Positions 8,184 through 16,019 of a stretch of DNA of 64,000 bases are shown here, in pieces. The translations under genes and the position numbers were made by a program. The notes under the pieces are model-generated. The model was not told the DNA's origin. It saw only the letters and a program-made list of their open reading frames with translations, and did not search any database. The stretch's first letter is position 1. Each line of letters starts with the position of its first letter. The stretch spans positions 60,250-124,249 of the forward strand of contig NZ_FOFU01000010.1 of the NCBI RefSeq assembly GCF_900111035.1, written 5' to 3'. This DNA is from Treponema bryantii. Lineage in GTDB: Bacteria > Spirochaetota > Spirochaetia > Treponematales > Treponemataceae.

Positions 8184-9619
8184 TTTACAAATCCTCGCCA
8201 TTCCGGCTTCACAGTAAGACCAAGCCACCATCGCTGGCTGTTGCTTACAAGTCGCTTAAAGCCCTTCTCCCCCATTCTCAGACTAAGCCACTTCTGTGAC
8301 ATAATATGTTCATTATTTTTATTGCACCACTTCATATAAGTTTCATACAGAATCTTAGTATGAAGCCTCCACTGTAAACTTGCATCAAGTTCCAAGCAAT
8401 CATTAATGAATGTCCCAACAGCATCCATATCCATTCGGTATTCTTCATTCGCAGCCCTTACAACTTCAGGCTCTTCTCCAAGTCCCTCCTTTTTCCACAT
8501 AGCATATCCGGCAATAAGCCAGTTTAAGATTCCAGAATTTTCTGCAATCAGTTTTTCAGTTAATTTTTTATCCCGCTGTTCTGGCGGAATAGTGACAGTA
8601 AAAGGAATCATCTTGATTCGTCGCCAGATTCCGTTATCAGCTCCACGGATTTTCGGCTTATGGTTAGTAGCCATAAAAATCTTGAACGTAGGCTTAAAAG
8701 AAAAATATTCGCCGTACAAAAATCTTGCAGTCAGAGAATCTTCACCAGTTACACTTTTCATAAGACTTTCATTAATCTGCTTTCCCTGTTCAATTTCACT
8801 CGTTGTAACAAAACGAAGTCCTTTAAGACGCGCAATATCATTACTCTTGTCATTCGTTTTCTTCATAAAGGTATCAATCATAGTGGTACAGGCATAATCA
8901 CCAAAGAGGTACAAAAGAACATTCAAGAAAGTTGATTTACCATTTGCACCTGTTCCCCACAAAATAAAAAGACACTGCTCGCTCACATCTCCGCTCAAAG
9001 CATAACCGCAGGCCTTCTGAATGTAACGGATAAGGCTCTCATCCTTTTCAAAAATCTGCATAAGAAAAAGTTTCCAGGTCGGACAGTCTGCATCCTTATC
9101 ATAAATAAAGTTACTTTTCTTAGTTATCAAATGTTTGATATTCGGTTCTTTAGCTTTTCCGGTTTTAAGATTAAGCGTAAGTTTATCTACATTAAAAAGG
9201 TAGTTGTCAGTATCAAGATCTTTTTCTATTACCTTAATTGCAGGCTGCATTTTCAAAAGACCTATAATCGCCTGAATACGTCTAAAGCTTTCACTTTTTA
9301 TCAGATGCTTTTCAAAGTCCTGTTTCAAAAGCTGGTCCGGGATATAACGCTGGATTCTGTACATCTGGTGAATAAAAATCGGAATACGTTCTTCAACAAA
9401 TCCTCTTACATCTAATTCCCAGTTAGTTCCATTCCAGACAAGGAATTTATCCAGAGTTTTACAGTAGCGGATAATATCCTGATAAGCCCTCAAAAAGTAA
9501 AGCGTATTCGTAAGGTCAGTGAACTGCATTTCACCTTTCACATACTTATTCGCTTTCATTTCAAGACCTATCTCTTCAAGAGCAGCCCTTTCTTTTTTTG
9601 AAAAATCCATCTCACTCAT
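8180..9619 (-). CDS. D5/P4-family phage helicase (primase C-terminal type)
   Basis: The 479-residue protein has the superfamily 3 helicase core of D5/P4-type primase-helicases. Walker A is GTGANGKST (222-230). 'SEIEQGKQINESLMKSVTGED' and 'FKIFMATNHKPKI' follow with sensor motifs, and a winged C-terminal region ends it. The N-terminal 140 residues resemble the D5_N region. No zinc or AEP primase motif is seen, so it is probably only the helicase part. It should unwind the element's origin. Its position after the tail and lysis genes is unusual, since replication genes normally precede the head module. Confidence 0.85.
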   Translation of the reverse strand: MSEMDFSKKERAALEEIGLEMKANKYVKGEMQFTDLTNTLYFLRAYQDIIRYCKTLDKFLVWNGTNWELDVRGFVEERIPIFIHQMYRIQRYIPDQLLKQDFEKHLIKSESFRRIQAIIGLLKMQPAIKVIEKDLDTDNYLFNVDKLTLNLKTGKAKEPNIKHLITKKSNFIYDKDADCPTWKLFLMQIFEKDESLIRYIQKACGYALSGDVSEQCLFILWGTGANGKSTFLNVLLYLFGDYACTTMIDTFMKKTNDKSNDIARLKGLRFVTTSEIEQGKQINESLMKSVTGEDSLTARFLYGEYFSFKPTFKIFMATNHKPKIRGADNGIWRRIKMIPFTVTIPPEQRDKKLTEKLIAENSGILNWLIAGYAMWKKEGLGEEPEVVRAANEEYRMDMDAVGTFINDCLELDASLQWRLHTKILYETYMKWCNKNNEHIMSQKWLSLRMGEKGFKRLVSNSQRWWLGLTVKPEWRGFVK

Positions 9620-9947
9620 TAATCATTCCATTTTCTTTCAAAAGCCTGTATAACTGAATCAGCTTAAACTGCAGCTGCTCATATCCATCAAGCAAATTAT
9701 AAGAACTGACATTTTTAATAATCTCTCCAATATGTTCATTTATTAAAATCAAAGAACCAGGATAATCTGCAAATCTTTCCATATTAAACCAGGCCACAAA
9801 CTTGTCAGCTTCTTCGCTCTGCTTCATATCCGGAAAGCACTTAAACTTTTTATAAATCTCCACATCGTCTTTAAGACTCACATAAAATTCTTTTGCATCA
9901 CGCCAGATATCTATGGGAATATAATTATCCTGATCTTTTTTTTTCAT
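9612..9947 (-). CDS. Hypothetical phage protein (111 aa)
   Basis: I do not recognise it. It is helical and acidic at the start ('MKKKDQDNYIPIDIWRDAKE') with hydrophobic helices near the end. It overlaps the upstream gene by four bases and the helicase start by eight, so translation is coupled. The position between a baseplate-like gene and the helicase could suit either a structural or a replication accessory role. Confidence 0.55.
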   Translation of the reverse strand: MKKKDQDNYIPIDIWRDAKEFYVSLKDDVEIYKKFKCFPDMKQSEEADKFVAWFNMERFADYPGSLILINEHIGEIIKNVSSYNLLDGYEQLQFKLIQLYRLLKENGMINE

Positions 9948-10240
9948 ATTGCACCAACTTCATGAACAAAAACTTTTACAGCCCGCCCTGCGGCAGTTCT
10001 GTCATCATCAAAAAGAACTACTGGCCAGAATATCCACCAGCCACTTATATCAAAATCATTTTCATCAACAACGTCATAAAAGATAATTCCTTTTTCTTCA
10101 TCCTTCACAACAGCCGGAAAATTCACAACAGAATCATCAGGCTTTTTTGCACATATAGTCACTTCCGCATAGCCCGATAAATCACAATGAGTATCAATCA
10201 GAATTCTTAGTTTTGATTTCGCCTTAAAAATCCATTTCAT
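9944..10240 (-). CDS. Baseplate-upper-protein-like beta-sandwich (98 aa)
   Basis: The sequence is almost all beta: 'LRILIDTHCDLSGYAEVTICAKKPDDS' then 'GIIFYDVVDENDFDISGWWIFWP'. This pattern of a polarised strand set followed by 'G-x-W-x-x-x-P' resembles the N-terminal domain of phage baseplate upper or fibre-adaptor proteins. It overlaps both neighbours by four bases and follows the large tail-tip gene. The function as a tail-tip component is inferred from fold impression and position. Confidence 0.5.
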   Translation of the reverse strand: MKWIFKAKSKLRILIDTHCDLSGYAEVTICAKKPDDSVVNFPAVVKDEEKGIIFYDVVDENDFDISGWWIFWPVVLFDDDRTAAGRAVKVFVHEVGAI

Positions 10241-11355
10241 ATTTTACAGTCCAAAGTAATTTCATCCGAAATCGGACAATACAAAGTCACAACATTATTA
10301 GCCTCACGGATTTTTCCACGAAGCCAATCCCAGAAACTTAGCACAGTTTCAACAGCCCTGTAAAAGATTCTTGAAGCCAGAGGAACTTCATCAATAGTTA
10401 CTGAATCTTCAAAACTCCTGAAACTCTCTCCATACCGTAATACAGCCTCTTCATTTTCAACAGAACTTTCAAAAAGTCTTTTGAAAATAGATTGCTTATT
10501 TATTTCCTCATTAACTTCACTTGTACTAAAACAGTTTCTCAAAATCAAAAGCAGTTTCTGCACAGTATCCAAAAAAACAATATCTTCAGATTTCATAATT
10601 ATTTTTCTGAGACTTCTAAATGATGAATCAGAAAAGAAGGTGCTATTTGTCAAAGCTCTTTTTACTCCAAGGCTTCGACCATAAAAAGAGCCTGTAACAC
10701 TAACATTACCAATAACAGAACGAGTATAGAAAAATCCATCCGGCTCATTCTCATACTGCAGATACAGACATATTTCATAGTCATTAAAAATGTTTCTCTG
10801 CTGGCTTATAAACTCAGGCGAACTTATATATGAAATCTGTGAAGAATAATCTCTTCTCTTTGCACGGGTCCAATAAAAGTAAGCCATAGTGGTATCAGCG
10901 TCTTCAATTTCTCCAGTTGATGCATAACCAATTAGATCTGAATAAACGCCAAAGACAATCCGCTCACCTTCTACAAGCTTACGAGTTAAAGTTACATTCA
11001 GAGCTTTCCAGCCATTAGCCTGCCCGGTAAAAGAAGTTTCTGAAAAATATGAATTAAGGCACTGTGTCAGATTCCAGTTAGCATCTGCTGCAAATACAAC
11101 TGGAATAACCGGCTTATAATTAAGCCCATAATTGTAATTCCAATACCATTCCGAAGTTGGAGCATAATAATAGAAGAAAACAGTTACGGTATTTGAATTA
11201 GAGTTTTTAGGAACAATTGCCCTTCGTCCAAAAACATTCTCTTCATCAACAAGCTCACCTTCCATGTCCTCATATTCATCTTCATCAATTTCAGTTTCAT
11301 ACCAGGAAAGACATTGGGTCGGAGTTCCGTTGTTACCAACAATAGAGTTACTCAT
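10237..11355 (-). CDS. Putative phage tail-tip or receptor-binding protein
   Basis: The 372-residue protein has an acidic N-terminal segment, aromatic-rich beta stretches ('VFFYYYAPTSEWYWNYNYG') and a C-terminal helical part with 'SFWDWLRGKI'. No family is recognised. Aromatic and Asn-rich beta proteins between tail and replication genes are often receptor-binding or tip proteins. It has no Shine-Dalgarno and starts one base after the upstream stop, implying translational coupling. Confidence 0.45.
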   Translation of the reverse strand: MSNSIVGNNGTPTQCLSWYETEIDEDEYEDMEGELVDEENVFGRRAIVPKNSNSNTVTVFFYYYAPTSEWYWNYNYGLNYKPVIPVVFAADANWNLTQCLNSYFSETSFTGQANGWKALNVTLTRKLVEGERIVFGVYSDLIGYASTGEIEDADTTMAYFYWTRAKRRDYSSQISYISSPEFISQQRNIFNDYEICLYLQYENEPDGFFYTRSVIGNVSVTGSFYGRSLGVKRALTNSTFFSDSSFRSLRKIIMKSEDIVFLDTVQKLLLILRNCFSTSEVNEEINKQSIFKRLFESSVENEEAVLRYGESFRSFEDSVTIDEVPLASRIFYRAVETVLSFWDWLRGKIREANNVVTLYCPISDEITLDCKI

Positions 11356-11356
11356 A

Positions 11357-11911
11357 TTAAGAACCGCTTACAGTAATCTGCCAGTCAATCTGCAGGCTGT
11401 CTGCAGAAGTAACATTTACAGAAGGTGTAATCTGAGCATAAGCAAGGCACTTGCTAGCCGCAGTATTTCCGTTCATTAGGGCTACTTCATTGATTCCATT
11501 TGCATTCAAATCACCTGCTGCAAATGAAGCCCTGTAAAGAACTACATTTCCGTTTGCAGCTCCAAAGCTTCCTTTGATTTTTGGAAAACCTGAATCAAGT
11601 TTTTTGTATGTTCCGGTTGCAGTGTTTACGCTGGTGTTGTTCTTTGGTGTGCTTCCGGTCCAGCCGGTTCCAACAAGCATATAGCCGTTTGTGGCATCCA
11701 CCTTGTTCTGTGTTGGATTACTTATCATCAAATCAGCAATCAGGTTATCGCCGATGGTCGTAATCGTATTATGATGTTTTGTAATCATTGGTTTATGAGG
11801 AAGCCTTAAAAGACTTCTCCAAAATCCATTCTTGTAATACTTAATATGACCGTTACAATCGCGAACCGTAACAGTAACCAATCCCTTAAACTTTCCTTTA
11901 CTTGTTATCAT
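11357..11911 (-). CDS. Phage tail-fibre/tip-like protein (184 aa)
   Basis: The motif 'HHNTITTIGDNLIADLMI' followed by a Gly/Asn/Thr-rich beta region ('MLVGTGWTGSTPKNNTSV', 'GINEVALMNGN') is typical of small phage tail-fibre proteins, where 'N-x-x-x-x-G-x-x-x-I/L-A' starts a head domain. It would be displayed at the tail tip. It starts in an ATGA overlap with the upstream membrane-protein gene. Identity beyond a tail-tip-like protein is not claimed. Confidence 0.5.
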   Translation of the reverse strand: MITSKGKFKGLVTVTVRDCNGHIKYYKNGFWRSLLRLPHKPMITKHHNTITTIGDNLIADLMISNPTQNKVDATNGYMLVGTGWTGSTPKNNTSVNTATGTYKKLDSGFPKIKGSFGAANGNVVLYRASFAAGDLNANGINEVALMNGNTAASKCLAYAQITPSVNVTSADSLQIDWQITVSGS

Positions 11912-12345
11912 TTACACACTCCAGAAATAATTCCAAATATAAGTGAAGTAATAATTACTCCACCAGTTCCACCAATCAAAGCTCCATAAAAGAATTGATT
12001 ATTCTTCTTCTGTACTTCCGCCTTTAATTTTATATTTTCCATTTCAAGATTCATCTTCGCCGCTTCCAATTGGTCAGCTCTCTCTTTTTCAAAAGCAAGC
12101 TCGCCACCAACTTCCAGTAAAGCAGCCTTAACTGCCTCTTGAGCAGTACGTTCAATTTCTTCCTCTGCAATTTCCATAACTTTCTCAATCGTCAGTTCGC
12201 TTGCAGCGTCTTCTGAATCTTTCTTTTCCGTCGCTGATTGTGTCGCAGACTGAGCCGTAAGATTCACACAAAGTACGGGCATCAGTATTAGAAATACGAG
12301 AAACTGCTTCTTCACGTTTGGCAGCAGCCTTTCTGTTAATCTCAT
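11908..12345 (-). CDS. Spanin-like protein with signal, coiled coil and C-terminal membrane helix
   Basis: Starting at the ATG at 12345 (MRLTERLLPNVKKQF), six bases after a strong AAGGAGG, the protein has a hydrophobic signal ('FLVFLILMPVLCVNLTAQS'). A Glu/Ala/Lys coiled coil ('ALEKERADQLEAAKMNLEME'-like) and a C-terminal membrane helix ('YGALIGGTGGVIITSLIFG') follow. Its first 161 bases lie inside the preceding gene in another frame, as Rz1 lies in Rz. The lack of a canonical lipobox argues against a textbook o-spanin. With the NlpC/P60 gene upstream, a lysis role is likely. Confidence 0.55.
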   Translation of the reverse strand: MRLTERLLPNVKKQFLVFLILMPVLCVNLTAQSATQSATEKKDSEDAASELTIEKVMEIAEEEIERTAQEAVKAALLEVGGELAFEKERADQLEAAKMNLEMENIKLKAEVQKKNNQFFYGALIGGTGGVIITSLIFGIISGVCK

Positions 12346-12481
12346 CCGCATCCTCCTTTTCATCAAAATCTATACGTTCCGATGAACCTATTTTTTTACA
12401 AAAACATATGGCCGTCACAGCCGCAATTATTGTGCCAAGCCATACCAGGCATTTCTTAATCACTTCCCAGACTTTCTTCAC
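12185..12481 (-). CDS. Rz-like small membrane protein (98 aa)
   Basis: An N-terminal anchor ('VWLGTIIAAVTAICFC', about residues 12-27) precedes a charged helical region ('DEKEDADEINRKAAAKREEA'). This is the architecture of an i-spanin. The GTG start at 12481 is six bases after AAGG and overlaps the upstream holin-like gene by 26 bases. More than half of the gene is overlapped by the next gene in a different frame. The nested arrangement and lysis-cassette position suggest an Rz/Rz1-type pair, inferred from architecture only. Confidence 0.5.
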   Translation of the reverse strand: MKKVWEVIKKCLVWLGTIIAAVTAICFCKKIGSSERIDFDEKEDADEINRKAAAKREEAVSRISNTDARTLCESYGSVCDTISDGKERFRRRCKRTDD

Positions 12482-12674
12482 TTGTCACCTTCCTTGTAAA
12501 CTTAAAGTCCTTGAACTTCTGAAACTCTCTTCCTGCAATCACAGTAAGAGCCACAGTCAGCCATTCAGCTCCGCCTAGAACACCACAACAAAGAAGCACA
12601 GTAGCAACAATAAAAATCACAAACTTTACGCTCAAAAGCTTTTCAATAAGTCTTGTAAATCTAAATCCAATCAT
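12456..12674 (-). CDS. Holin-like small membrane protein (72 aa)
   Basis: One or two hydrophobic helices ('FVIFIVATVLLCCGVLGGAEWLTVALTVIAG', quoted in part: 'FVIFIVATVLLCCGVLGG') are followed by a basic tail. Size and layout match small holins, which form the membrane lesions that time lysis. It begins in an ATGA overlap with the NlpC/P60 gene and is followed by the Rz-like gene. No sequence family is recognised; the call rests on context and topology. Confidence 0.5.
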   Translation of the reverse strand: MIGFRFTRLIEKLLSVKFVIFIVATVLLCCGVLGGAEWLTVALTVIAGREFQKFKDFKFTRKVTSEESLGSD

Positions 12675-13246
12675 CCGCGTGCTCCATCAATTGCATTACG
12701 AATCTGCTCAAACTGGTAATCAGCTCCAAACAAATCCACGTTATCATCAGAGGCTTGCTGCAAAGCCTCGCGGTCTAAGCCACGCACAATAATTCTGTAA
12801 TCATTTGCGTTGTACCAGGGCTTCATATCAGAAAGGCTTCTAAGCTCCGAATAAGGCTCTACACAGTTAAGCACTACATCGCGACCGCAAAGACCGGCTA
12901 CATGGCAAATCTCATTTTCCTTGTACAACCTTGGACCAAGCTTTCTGTCATACAGCGTCATAAAGAAAGCTGCCTGTATGTCATCCTTATCCGGATTCTT
13001 CTTTGTAAAATATTTCTTAAACAAAGCATCAGCCGTTACACGAATCGCACAACCGGTCGCAAGCAGTAGAGCCAGGCATACAGAACCCGAACAGTCAGAA
13101 GTCAAAAGATTTTCCTTTCCGCTTTCATATTTCAAAAACTGCATACGTCCAAGAAAGTAGCGGTAACGTTCAGCTTCACTAAGTTTTGCGACAATCTCTT
13201 TTTCAGATTCCAGCATCAGCCGCATTCTAAGATTTACATTTTCCAT
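12671..13246 (-). CDS. NlpC/P60-type phage endolysin-like peptidase
   Basis: The 191-residue protein has 'LLTSDCSGSVCLALLLATG', the D-C-S-G catalytic cysteine motif of NlpC/P60 peptidases (Cys52), and a likely histidine in 'NEICHVAGLCGRDVV' (His115). The N-terminus is helical. Such enzymes cut peptidoglycan stem peptides. The ATG at 13246 is chosen because GGGAG lies five bases upstream and two bases separate it from the preceding stop. It sits with small membrane proteins as a lysis cassette. No signal peptide is present, which suits export through a holin. Confidence 0.7.
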   Translation of the reverse strand: MENVNLRMRLMLESEKEIVAKLSEAERYRYFLGRMQFLKYESGKENLLTSDCSGSVCLALLLATGCAIRVTADALFKKYFTKKNPDKDDIQAAFFMTLYDRKLGPRLYKENEICHVAGLCGRDVVLNCVEPYSELRSLSDMKPWYNANDYRIIVRGLDREALQQASDDNVDLFGADYQFEQIRNAIDGARG

Positions 13247-13247
13247 A

Positions 13248-13565
13248 TCAACTCCCATTTATAATCAAAGTGATAATTGTTACAGCAACGTTAAAGCACG
13301 AAATAACACAGGCAATAATTGCAGTTGTTCTTCCAGCTTTTCCGCTGTCATTTTTAATATGTTCTTCAAGACGTCTCGCCGTTGCACAAACATTCGGATT
13401 AAACTGGCAGGCAGTACTTCTTGAATCAAGAGAATCAATTTTGATTTCAACAGTTCTCTTAAATTCCTTCATTTCAGACCTAAATCCGCTAAGCTCAACT
13501 TTCAGTCCGTTGATAGAATCAATCAGACACTTAGTTTCACTTTCATTAATTCCTTCTTTTCCCAC
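13248..13565 (-). CDS. XhlA-like coiled-coil protein with C-terminal membrane helix
   Basis: About 105 residues begin at a GTG preceded by AGGAGG. A coiled coil ('SEMKEFKRTVEIKIDSLDSR') is followed by 'NPNVCATARRLEEHIKND' and a C-terminal membrane helix ('IIACVISCFNVAVTIITLII'). This resembles XhlA-type lysis accessory proteins that work with small holins. The upstream hub-like gene overlaps only if the earlier GTG is used, which has no good ribosome site. Confidence 0.5.
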   Translation of the reverse strand: MGKEGINESETKCLIDSINGLKVELSGFRSEMKEFKRTVEIKIDSLDSRSTACQFNPNVCATARRLEEHIKNDSGKAGRTTAIIACVISCFNVAVTIITLIINGS

Positions 13566-13573
13566 TTCCCCTC

Positions 13574-15076
13574 CTAAACTCTCGTAACCCACAATTCACT
13601 GCTGAATGCTTCTTCTTTTTTATATCTGAATGTGAGTTCATCAATTCTCACTTTCTTAAATCCATTTTTTGTATTAAGGCGGATATCCATAAAAGCCCCC
13701 ACACGGGCATGGATTAGAGGAATAAAAGTTGTAAGATAATAAGCACCCTTACAGTTCACACATTCAGAAAGGAAATCTTTAGCACGTCTCTGGCAGAATG
13801 GTTCCCCATCAAATACATCATCACTTAAAAACTTAGATGTAATGTTTCTTACAATCTGGCCATGACTTGCAATCTCTTCATCATCTTTTACAAACACGCT
13901 GTAGTTAGTTTCTGAAATAATTGCACGGCCAGTAATTGCAGCCTTTCGAACTCCAATAAGTTTTCCATCTCTTCCAAGCTGTACAATGGCTCTATCTTTA
14001 TAAGTCGTAATGTCATACTGAATTACAACAGGTTTATCCTCGCCGGTCACTTCCATGGCTTCTAAGAATTCGGCTTCACTGTCAATCGAATCAGCGTAAA
14101 CAACATTACGAGTTTTACCTTCATCATTCTTAGCTGTATAAATCGCCTGGTAATCGTTATCAGAAATTATCTTGCGGCTATCATCCGTAAACGGATAGTA
14201 TGGTTTCATATCTTCGTCATACCAAACAGGCGCATCCGAGTAAGACCAGAGCTCTTGACGTTCCATCTGCACATAACGTGTATATTTCAAGCGAACATTA
14301 TTCGCATACTTTTCTCTGTTATTAAAAAATCTGTAATGAGTAATTTCACATTCATTGAGACTAAAGCAACTGTCATCGTTATATTCGTTTCCTGAATCAT
14401 AAGGACTTTCAATAAATGAAATAGTCATATCCTTACCACATTCAACAACAGCGTTGTAAGCTTTAGCTAATGCACAAAGTTCTTTCCATGCAGAACCGGC
14501 AACAACTACATAAGGAATATCAAAAGGAAGAGTTCCGCAGTTTATCTCATTTGCATTAATTCCACCGCGAGCTGCAATAATATGAACTAAAGAATTCTCT
14601 GGATGCAGTTTGTCACAAACAAGGCTATGAACAACAGTCTGTGCATCAGTCCAGTTTCTCTGAAGTTTTTGATCATCAAGCTTTTTAGAAAGGTCTATCA
14701 ATTTTATTTTACAAGTCTTGTTAGAAAAACCTGTTTCCTGAATCTGAAATCCGTCTGCATCCACAAACATATGGAAACGGAAAAATGTATTTGTTCTCTC
14801 TCCAAAGCAATACCAGATCTGAACTCCAAGCCCTGGTACAAGTTCAGCATGCTGCTCTAAATCATAAGAGCCATGAGTGTTATCTAAAAGAAGTTCTCCA
14901 AGATTTACAATTCCACCGTCTTCACTTTTATATGAAGTCATTACACATTCAAGAACATCACTGTCGCGGATATAAACATCACCGTCAGCAAGTTCAAAAA
15001 CAACTCTTACAAATGTGCGAATGCTTGTGTTTTTAATTGCATTATCAACTTCCGGCGGAACTTCATAAAACTTCAT
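13574..15076 (-). CDS. Putative tail hub / tail-associated structural protein (500 aa)
   Basis: The protein is beta-rich with 'ELADGDVYIRDSDV' early, 'LCALAKAYNAVVECGKDMTI' in the middle (a pattern seen in baseplate-hub proteins), and 'IRNITSKFLSDDVF...RRAKDFL' later. It would close the tail tube at the tip. It follows the tail-tube-like gene and precedes lysis genes. Upstream of its ATG is a sequence homologous to that before 15920. No Shine-Dalgarno is seen. The annotation as hub is from impression and order, not a firm family match. Confidence 0.45.
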   Translation of the reverse strand: MKFYEVPPEVDNAIKNTSIRTFVRVVFELADGDVYIRDSDVLECVMTSYKSEDGGIVNLGELLLDNTHGSYDLEQHAELVPGLGVQIWYCFGERTNTFFRFHMFVDADGFQIQETGFSNKTCKIKLIDLSKKLDDQKLQRNWTDAQTVVHSLVCDKLHPENSLVHIIAARGGINANEINCGTLPFDIPYVVVAGSAWKELCALAKAYNAVVECGKDMTISFIESPYDSGNEYNDDSCFSLNECEITHYRFFNNREKYANNVRLKYTRYVQMERQELWSYSDAPVWYDEDMKPYYPFTDDSRKIISDNDYQAIYTAKNDEGKTRNVVYADSIDSEAEFLEAMEVTGEDKPVVIQYDITTYKDRAIVQLGRDGKLIGVRKAAITGRAIISETNYSVFVKDDEEIASHGQIVRNITSKFLSDDVFDGEPFCQRRAKDFLSECVNCKGAYYLTTFIPLIHARVGAFMDIRLNTKNGFKKVRIDELTFRYKKEEAFSSELWVTRV

Positions 15077-15100
15077 GGTTATAGTCTAAGCCCAATGCCT

Positions 15101-15140
15101 ATCAACAGTGTGTTTGACTATTTAAATAACTCATTAACAT
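15101..15140 (-). repeat. Copy A of a three-copy phage intergenic element
   Basis: ATCAACAGTGTGTTTGACTA begins at 15101 and matches copy C at 35461 at 22 of 23 bases (through 15123). A second box 'AACTCATTAA' follows at about 15128-15137. The element lies immediately upstream (minus strand) of the hub-like gene. The 25 bases between it and that ATG also match the equivalent region before the 15141-15920 gene. It may be an operator or promoter for a phage regulator. Confidence 0.55.
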
Positions 15141-15920
15141 TCATAAAATTATCTGGGTAAACTCTTTTTCATTGCGCATAGTCAAAACAACAATGCCGGT
15201 CACATCAAAAAGCTGATTACACAAAACTGTATCAGAGCAGTTTATATCACAAAGCCCGCCAGAAGGCACAAGGTCGTATACATCCAAAGTAATGCCGTCT
15301 TTCTGGTCTATTACAATGCTAAGTTTTTCTATCCGGTCGTTTACCGGGTAATGCTCAGAGCTTAAAGGAAAATAAAGTTTAATCTGGTATTTGATTTTCT
15401 CATTAAAAGAAGCTGTAAGTTCAAAGCGGTAAACAAGAGGTATAGTTTTTAAGTCGCAGCTTACACTCTTCCCGTCATAAAAATATGTGCGCTGTCTTTC
15501 CCAACTCAAATCAGGAATTGTCAAAGGCCAGTTGTCAGTAAAAGAATCTTCATTTTCTTTTACATCCACACGTAGCTTAAAAGACTCTCCGTTATCACCT
15601 CGAAGTTCAAATCCGCAGGTGTTAATATTCTTGTAGATGATTTTTTCAAAGCCTCGGTCTACATAAATATCAAAGCCTTGATTGAGATAAAAAAACAAAA
15701 GGAACAGGCTCATAATGTTACTGTGCTCAAGGCGTGTTGTAAAACAGCCTTCAATCTTTTTTCCAGTAACAATTGTTTTATCCCTGTTCCTTTGTCCGAT
15801 ACACGAAGGCAAAGAATAGCCTTTTGACGTTTGTCTTACAGTTTCCTCGCTGTATGGTATTGGAATAAATTCACCGTCTCTTGCCACAGTCAGTGTGCAG
15901 TCTTTACCCTGTATTCTCAT
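15141..15920 (-). CDS. Putative phage tail-tube-like protein (259 aa)
   Basis: The start 'MRIQGKDCTLTVARDGEFIPIPYSEE'-type region and the following beta-rich, Asp/Lys-rich sequence resemble tail-tube or major tail proteins, whose N-terminus often reads G-x-D-x-x-L-x-V. It is the first phage-type gene after the defence island. If it is the tail tube, tail terminator and tape-measure genes expected nearby are absent. No Shine-Dalgarno is seen; the upstream region carries a repeat shared with the next gene. Confidence 0.35.
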   Translation of the reverse strand: MRIQGKDCTLTVARDGEFIPIPYSEETVRQTSKGYSLPSCIGQRNRDKTIVTGKKIEGCFTTRLEHSNIMSLFLLFFYLNQGFDIYVDRGFEKIIYKNINTCGFELRGDNGESFKLRVDVKENEDSFTDNWPLTIPDLSWERQRTYFYDGKSVSCDLKTIPLVYRFELTASFNEKIKYQIKLYFPLSSEHYPVNDRIEKLSIVIDQKDGITLDVYDLVPSGGLCDINCSDTVLCNQLFDVTGIVVLTMRNEKEFTQIIL

Positions 15921-15944
15921 GCTTACAGTGTAAGGCCAAATACT

Positions 15945-16000
15945 ATTAACCGTGTGTTTAAATGTGTGAAGAAGTGATTAAGCAGTTTTGTTCAAATGTG
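15945..16000 (-). repeat. Copy B of the three-copy phage intergenic element
   Basis: ATTAACCGTGTGTTTA at 15945-15960 is a diverged copy of the box in copies A and C. It is followed by AAGTGATTAAGCAGTTTT (about 15972-15990), which matches AAGTCATTAAATAGTTTT in copy C at 15 of 18 bases. It lies between the tail-tube-like gene and the last island gene (KAP NTPase), so it marks the island's left border. Confidence 0.5.
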
Positions 16001-16019
16001 AACAACTTTAATTATTTTA

